Origin: Quadrisphaera sp.
GTDB taxonomy: Bacteria; Actinomycetota; Actinomycetes; Actinomycetales; Quadrisphaeraceae
Length of the DNA stretch: 5,290 nt
NCBI GenBank assembly: GCA_029258695.1
Contig: JARIBR010000331.1
Span: 1 to 5,290, forward strand
Direction: 5' to 3'
The notes below the pieces were generated by a model. That model did no database searches. It was not told the origin of the DNA and saw only the letters and a program-made list of their open reading frames with translations. The position numbers and the translations under genes were made by a program. This document shows positions 4,532-5,290 of the stretch, piece by piece; within the stretch, counting starts at the first letter, position 1, and each line of letters starts with the position of its first letter.

Positions 4532-5290
4532 CGCTGCCAGCGGCGCAAGAGCTGCGGCCGCTGGTGGGGATGGTGGCCGCCTGCGCGCTGGTAGGTCAGT
4601 CACGGGCCACCGCCCACCGCCGCACCCAGCCGGTGGTCCTGGGCCCAGCCCCGCAGGCCACTCGCGGAGCACCGGCCTCGAAGCTGAGCCCTGGCGAGGT
4701 CGCCCAGGTCCTCGCTACAGCGTGCTCACCGCGCTTCGCCGAGGCGTCGGTGGCCCAGACCTGGGCCACGCTGCTGGACGAGGGCACCTACTGGTGCTCG
4801 CAGTCCACCATCCACCGCCTCCTGCGCGCCGCCGGCATGGGCGGGGAGCGCCGGCGTCAGGCCAGCGGCCCCACCCGCGCTCGCCCCGAGCTGCACGCCA
4901 GCGCCCCGCTGGGGGTCTGGACCTGGGACATTCCCCCGCAAGCGGGAGGTGCCCCCACAAGATCAAGGGCCCCGCCCGGGGGGTGTACTACGACCTGTAC
5001 GTCATCATCGACATCTTCAGCCGCTACATCGTGGGATGGCGCATCGAGCAATCCGAGAGCGCTGAGATGGCCACCGAGCTCATCCACACCGCCATCACCA
5101 CCCACGGCGCGCCGGAGCACCTGCACGCGGACCGGGGAACGTCGATGACGTCCAAACCCGTCGCCCAGCTGCTAGTTGATCTCGGCGTCACCAAGTCCCA
5201 CTCGCGCCCGAAAGTCTCCAACGACAACCCCTACTCCGAGGCGCAGTTCAAGACCCTCAAGTACGCCCCGGACTTCCCCACCCACTTCGA
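4528..5290 (+). pseudogene. IS3-family transposase OrfB (DDE integrase), frame broken and 3' partial
   Basis: Start GTG 4528 overlaps the orfA stop. The first part reads PLVGMVAACALVGQSRATAH (HTH_21-like region), LDEGTYWCSQSTIHRLLRA and PLGVWTWDI, giving the first catalytic Asp at 4927-4929. Relatives continue TKLKGP at once, but here 26 bases (4933-4958) separate ATT from the codons for KIKGPARGVYYDLYVIIDIF, which lie in frame 3 instead of frame 1. Frame 3 then gives SRYIVGWRIEQSESAE, HADRGTSMTSKPVAQLL (second Asp at 5130-5132) and SNDNPYSEAQFKTLKY (Glu at 5238-5240, exactly 35 residues after the second Asp). So all DDE residues exist but in two frames, and the gene runs off the window. A single polypeptide would need a frame change at the insertion; loss of function is likely. 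Confidence 0.8.
4933..4958 (+). repeat. Small GC-rich hairpin insertion inside orfB (~23 nt extra)
   Basis: The 26 bases replace what should be one codon (ACN) between ATT and AAG ATC AAG, so about 23 bases are extra. CCCGC (4935-4939) is complementary to GCGGG (4942-4946), which can instead pair in part with the second C-run. CCCCC occurs at both 4933-4937 and 4952-4956, like a short flanking duplication. The look is of a miniature dispersed palindrome or slippage product; I see no second copy in the window. Confidence 0.55.

Larger units (their letters stand above)
4007..5290 (+). mobile_element. IS3-family insertion sequence, left part (right end outside window)
   Basis: It comprises an orfA/orfB pair of IS3 type with a DD(35)E transposase domain. 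The left boundary is placed at TGAGGTGAGACGCC (from 4007): IS3-family ends begin with TG, and minus-strand host-like coding text runs up to about this point. The exact end is uncertain by some tens of bases because the right inverted repeat and the target duplication cannot be compared. A perfect inverted repeat, CGCCCC/GGGGCG (4017-4022 and 4028-4033), lies just inside the end, where such hairpins can shield the transposase start from outside transcription. The orfB lesion suggests this copy is no longer autonomous. Confidence 0.75.

Noticed and set aside
3961..4548. Minus-strand frame of 195 codons antisense to orfA.
   Set aside because: Ser/Arg-rich shadow of orfA, except its last ~14 codons, which belong to the truncated gene fragment.

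Overview
This window is about 70% GC with strong G/C bias at third codon positions. Its gene families point to a high-GC actinobacterium: a mycothiol-dependent maleylpyruvate isomerase-type enzyme, a DUF664 DinB protein, a HEAT-repeat protein behind a MerR-type operator, and an actinobacterial-type IS3 transposase. I cannot name the genus.

Layout, left to right. (1) 1-647 (+) is the 3' part of a maleylpyruvate isomerase-family (DinB-like) gene whose start lies before the window. (2) 648-882 is intergenic and ends in a MerR-type promoter/operator. (3) 883-1672 (+) is a HEAT-repeat gene broken by a frameshift near 1255. (4) 1673-1784 is intergenic and packed with abutting palindromes. (5) 1785-2366 (+) is a DUF664 DinB gene with an in-frame UGA where the family usually has Trp. 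(6) 2370-2402 is a hairpin shared by two convergent genes. (7) 2412-3194 (-) is an apparently intact alpha/beta-hydrolase (esterase-like). (8) 3195-3431 carries two back-to-back hairpins. (9) 3432-3841 (-) is a badly decayed SRPBCC/AHSA1 gene. (10) 3838-~4006 (-) is the C-terminal remnant of an unrecognised gene once coupled to it by an ATGA overlap. (11) ~4007-5290 (+) is the left part of an IS3-family element with intact orfA and an orfB disrupted by a ~23-nt GC-rich insertion; the right end is outside the window.

No pathway joins these genes. The window reads as an accessory or decaying neighbourhood of small-molecule, stress-type enzymes (two DinB-fold proteins, an SRPBCC protein, an esterase), with an insertion sequence landing in an operon. 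The main signal is the density of lesions. At least four genes are interrupted, and all four in-frame stop codons can be explained by single G:C to A:T transitions. I found no convincing new defence, RNA or secretion system, and sequencing error cannot be excluded for the small indels.
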